64,000 bases of DNA, from positions 1 to 64,000 of the forward strand of contig JAEOTF010000090.1 in the NCBI GenBank assembly GCA_016840025.1, given 5' to 3'. The stretch comes from Candidatus Hodarchaeota archaeon (GTDB lineage Archaea; Asgardarchaeota; Heimdallarchaeia; Hodarchaeales; YT1-039). Positions 61,881 to 64,000 of this stretch are shown piece after piece. The notes beneath the pieces were generated by a model that was not told where the DNA came from, ran no database searches, and worked only from the letters and a program-made list of their open reading frames with translations. The translations under genes and the position numbers were made by a program. The stretch's first letter is position 1, and every line of letters starts with the position of its first letter.

Positions 61881-62391
61881 CGGGTGTTCCTACGGCTTTA
61901 TCACCTGTAAACGCTGGACTAAAGGTCCATATCTTATTAAAAATAAAGTTAGTAATAACAGATACTATAAATGCTATGGCTCCTGAAACTAGATAATAAA
62001 CATCAAAGTATTCAGTTAATGTGATTAGAATCCCCAGATTTACTACCACTCCTGAAGCTCCTACGACGCAATAAGCTAAAAATTGTTTAAAGTCAGCTTC
62101 GGATTTATCCTCGAAGCTCCAACGTTTATTCAGACTGTAATTCCAAATAGTAACCACAAAGATCGCGAAACTTGCTGCGAAGGCATAACGTTTGAAATTT
62201 ATATCAGCAAAGAAGTCAAAAAATGATGTCAAGAATGGGAAAAAATCTTCTAACTTTGGTATAACAATTTCATACATAGACCACAGAATCAGCTCATTAA
62301 AAAATAATCCTCCTATACTTACGATAAAGAAACGATAGAACTGAGTACTCGTTGTTATACCATTATTGAGTGTACTTTTCTTAGATGCCAT
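61864..62391 (-). CDS. GtrA-like membrane protein
   Basis: Four transmembrane helices with the GtrA pattern: FYRFFIVSIGGLFFNELIL, FAASFAIFVVTIWNYSLNKR, the WSFED loop, FLAYCVVGASGVVVNLGIL and IAFIVSVITNFIFNKIWTF. Family members take part in polyisoprenyl-linked glycan transfer across the membrane. Length 175. The C-terminus overlaps arcS, so it may just share a transcript. ATG start. Confidence 0.85.
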   Translation of the reverse strand: MASKKSTLNNGITTSTQFYRFFIVSIGGLFFNELILWSMYEIVIPKLEDFFPFLTSFFDFFADINFKRYAFAASFAIFVVTIWNYSLNKRWSFEDKSEADFKQFLAYCVVGASGVVVNLGILITLTEYFDVYYLVSGAIAFIVSVITNFIFNKIWTFSPAFTGDKAVGTPDDTSD

Positions 62392-62519
62392 GGATATATC
62401 TACCTACGAATTTTTGATGAATGAAGAAGGAATTCAACTCAGCGTGTTAGAAAAAAATTAAGGTTATTTATGACTTTTTATGTGTTAGAAGACATTTTGG
62501 TTTCTTACCAGTTAGAATT

Positions 62520-63185
62520 CTAAGTCATATGCGGTGGCATTTGAGCTGGATCATAAGCCCCTGCAGTTAGCTGAGTTAGTTCTCGATCGAGATATTGGCT
62601 TTCTTCTAATAATTCATCAATTTTTTCATATTCAACATACGGTTCGGCTGCCCAAACGGTCATGAATAGAGTGTATTCGGCAGATTTTCGTGGATTCTTC
62701 AGTAAAATACTAACTAATTTACTTTTTAGTTGTTGTTCTGTTTCAAACATCTCAGTGATTGTACTAAAGTTTTTGGTTACCTGATCGAGGATTTCAATTT
62801 CTCTATCTAGTTTTTCGCCTCTTTTATCATGAGAAGAGATGACAAAAGTAAAATTTTGATTGATTCGATGTATTAGTTTCTGCATCTCGAATGTAATTGT
62901 CTCAAATTCTTCGACTGAACTCTGCAACAAAGGTAGACGTTCGTTAATCTTAAGTATCAGATTGTATCGTACCCTTGTGTCTAATTGATCAAATCCTTCT
63001 AATTCTTCAAAGAGTGCCTTATTCGATGCGAGAGCTATCTTTCCCACTAATGCCATAACAGCATTGACCGTCATCATTGATTTTTGTTGGGCCTTCATCC
63101 ATCTCTTAATTAATTGTTGGAGTTTATCCTTGTATGCTGAAATCGCAATAGCATTAATCATTCGAGGGCGTAATCGTCGATCCAT
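62520..63185 (-). CDS. Helical protein of unknown function
   Basis: 221 residues, almost all alpha-helical, with a basic N-terminus (MDRRLRPRM, KRWMKAQQK) and acidic second half (VEYEKIDELLEESQYLDREL). It ends with a Pro-rich tail (YDPAQMPPHM). The size and charge pattern are a little like ESCRT-III proteins, but I see no specific match and do not call it so. The upstream gene is on the same strand after 144 bases. Confidence 0.55.
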   Translation of the reverse strand: MDRRLRPRMINAIAISAYKDKLQQLIKRWMKAQQKSMMTVNAVMALVGKIALASNKALFEELEGFDQLDTRVRYNLILKINERLPLLQSSVEEFETITFEMQKLIHRINQNFTFVISSHDKRGEKLDREIEILDQVTKNFSTITEMFETEQQLKSKLVSILLKNPRKSAEYTLFMTVWAAEPYVEYEKIDELLEESQYLDRELTQLTAGAYDPAQMPPHMT

Positions 63186-63329
63186 CTTGTTTCACGGTCA
63201 AGTTAACATTAGGGAGATGCGTCTTATTAATCTTTTTGTACATAAGCAGAGACAAATGTTAACAAATGTGTTTTTTATGATCATTCTAACACGTCATAAA
63301 TTCCTTGTTACCTTCTTAAGACCGATAAA

Positions 63330-64000
63330 TTAGTTTCTTTTTTGTTCTTTAAGCGTTACAAGAGTTGTTAACATCCTATTTAACGGAACTTCGATTTTTC
63401 TACTTTGTGCTTTCTCTACTATCGCTCCATTGATGAATTTAATCTCTGTTTGCCGTCCATTTTTAATGTCCATTAACATGCTGCAATAATTATCTTTTGT
63501 AGCTCTTGCCACTTGTATTGGAAGTTCCTCGGGATTTTCTATTTCAAAATTGATACCATTAGCTATAGCTACATTCGTTGTTTCATACGCGACACTTCTT
63601 AGAAGTTCACTGCCCCATCTTTGCTTTATTATCTCCCCATTGGTGAGTTCTGTAAGTGCCCCAACCGGGTTAATAGATGAATTAACTACAAGTTTCTCCC
63701 AAATTGCCTGTTGAAGATTAGATACTACTTTACATGGTAAACCCGTTGCTGTAATGACTGCTGAGAGCTCCTCTATAAACTCATTTGACTTAGGAGACGC
63801 TAAGAATCGTCCTATCATAGATAAACCTTGCCCCGTTTTTATTACAACACCTGGTTTTTTAATTAAAGCCCCTTCGCTTGTTAATATGCGATAAATACGA
63901 CCCTTTTCCAAGTAATTCGAGGCAATCTCCTCATTTCCAAGTCCATTTTGGAGTATAACAATATTTGCTTCTTTATTTCTCCATTTTTGGAGTTCTGCAC
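63330..64000 (-). CDS. 2-dehydropantoate 2-reductase (ketopantoate reductase), 5' end cut by the window
   Basis: PanE/ApbA family: it reduces ketopantoate to pantoate for CoA synthesis. The frame continues past the TTG at 63911 to the window edge, reading IVILQNGLGNEEIASNYLE, the conserved motif after the NAD(P) fold. AIWEKLVVNSSINPVGALTE carries the substrate-binding Lys and the NSSINPxxAL block, and DIKNGRQTEIKFINGAIV the second family motif. The Rossmann domain lies outside the window. In archaea that use the phosphopantothenate route this enzyme fits CoA synthesis. Confidence 0.85.
   Translation of the reverse strand, partial: AELQKWRNKEANIVILQNGLGNEEIASNYLEKGRIYRILTSEGALIKKPGVVIKTGQGLSMIGRFLASPKSNEFIEELSAVITATGLPCKVVSNLQQAIWEKLVVNSSINPVGALTELTNGEIIKQRWGSELLRSVAYETTNVAIANGINFEIENPEELPIQVARATKDNYCSMLMDIKNGRQTEIKFINGAIVEKAQSRKIEVPLNRMLTTLVTLKEQKRN

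Noticed and set aside
62520..63185. Possible ESCRT-III (Snf7) protein
   Set aside because: Only size, helicity and basic-to-acidic charge fit; no specific ESCRT-III motif was seen, so it is listed as unknown.

Overview
This AT-rich window reads as a chromosomal segment of an archaeon, most likely an Asgard archaeon. The archaeal markers are a ribosomal protein S17e, the archaeosine pair ArcS/RaSEA, the methanofuran enzymes MfnB/MfnE, a KaiC-like ATPase and TATA boxes at archaeal spacing. The Asgard inference rests on eukaryote-like systems next to them: a linked ubiquitin / E1 / E2 / JAMM / RING set, an RWD-RING protein and an Smc6-like SMC with kleisin and kite partners. The exact lineage cannot be fixed without a tree. 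Many genes start with TTG and most appear to form compact operons.

Layout. 0-4 kb: GNAT protein (N-terminus apparently frameshifted), zinc-ribbon protein, RNase HII, two tandem AIM24-family proteins. 3.8-13.1 kb: three paralogous secreted, membrane-anchored metzincins, with a divergent secreted caspase-like peptidase, a PIN-like protein and a membrane protein between copies one and two. 13-17.7 kb: unknown protein, VTT/DedA membrane protein, Cys-cluster protein, KaiC-like ATPase, S17e, MfnB. 17.8-19.2 kb: a GC-richer, strongly hairpinned non-coding element with an IS200/IS605-like right end, a ribbon-helix-helix protein, an MfnE with an apparent CTG start, and a rubredoxin.

21.3-30 kb (minus strand): the ubiquitin locus. 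In transcription order it holds RNase HI, ubiquitin-like modifier (C-terminus Gly-Ala, no GG), E1, LRR protein, E2, HDAC-family deacetylase, JAMM peptidase, a GATase-like/RING protein, a HExxH/RING protein and a GNAT. The mix of modifier, activating, conjugating, candidate ligase and deconjugating functions with a deacetylase suggests a modification pathway with lineage-specific ligases. A second ubiquitin-related pair (RWD-like repeats plus RING, and a small RING with a C-x2-D pair) lies at 36-37.5 kb between three arylsulfotransferase-like secreted paralogs.

30-34 kb: DinB-like proteins, a MarR / flavin-binding pair with a palindromic promoter, a YcaQ-type protein and a second Cys-cluster protein. 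41.2-47.6 kb: SMC-kleisin-kite operon preceded by a degenerate AAA+ protein and a coiled-coil protein. 48-56 kb: secreted proteins (beta-helix, two subtilisins sharing a long conserved 5' leader, an M6-like metalloprotease behind a hairpin leader). 56-64 kb: nuclease-XPD-like helicase fusion, RaSEA-ArcS-GtrA operon, a helical unknown, and a ketopantoate reductase cut by the window end.

All calls come from reading motifs by eye; no database search was run.
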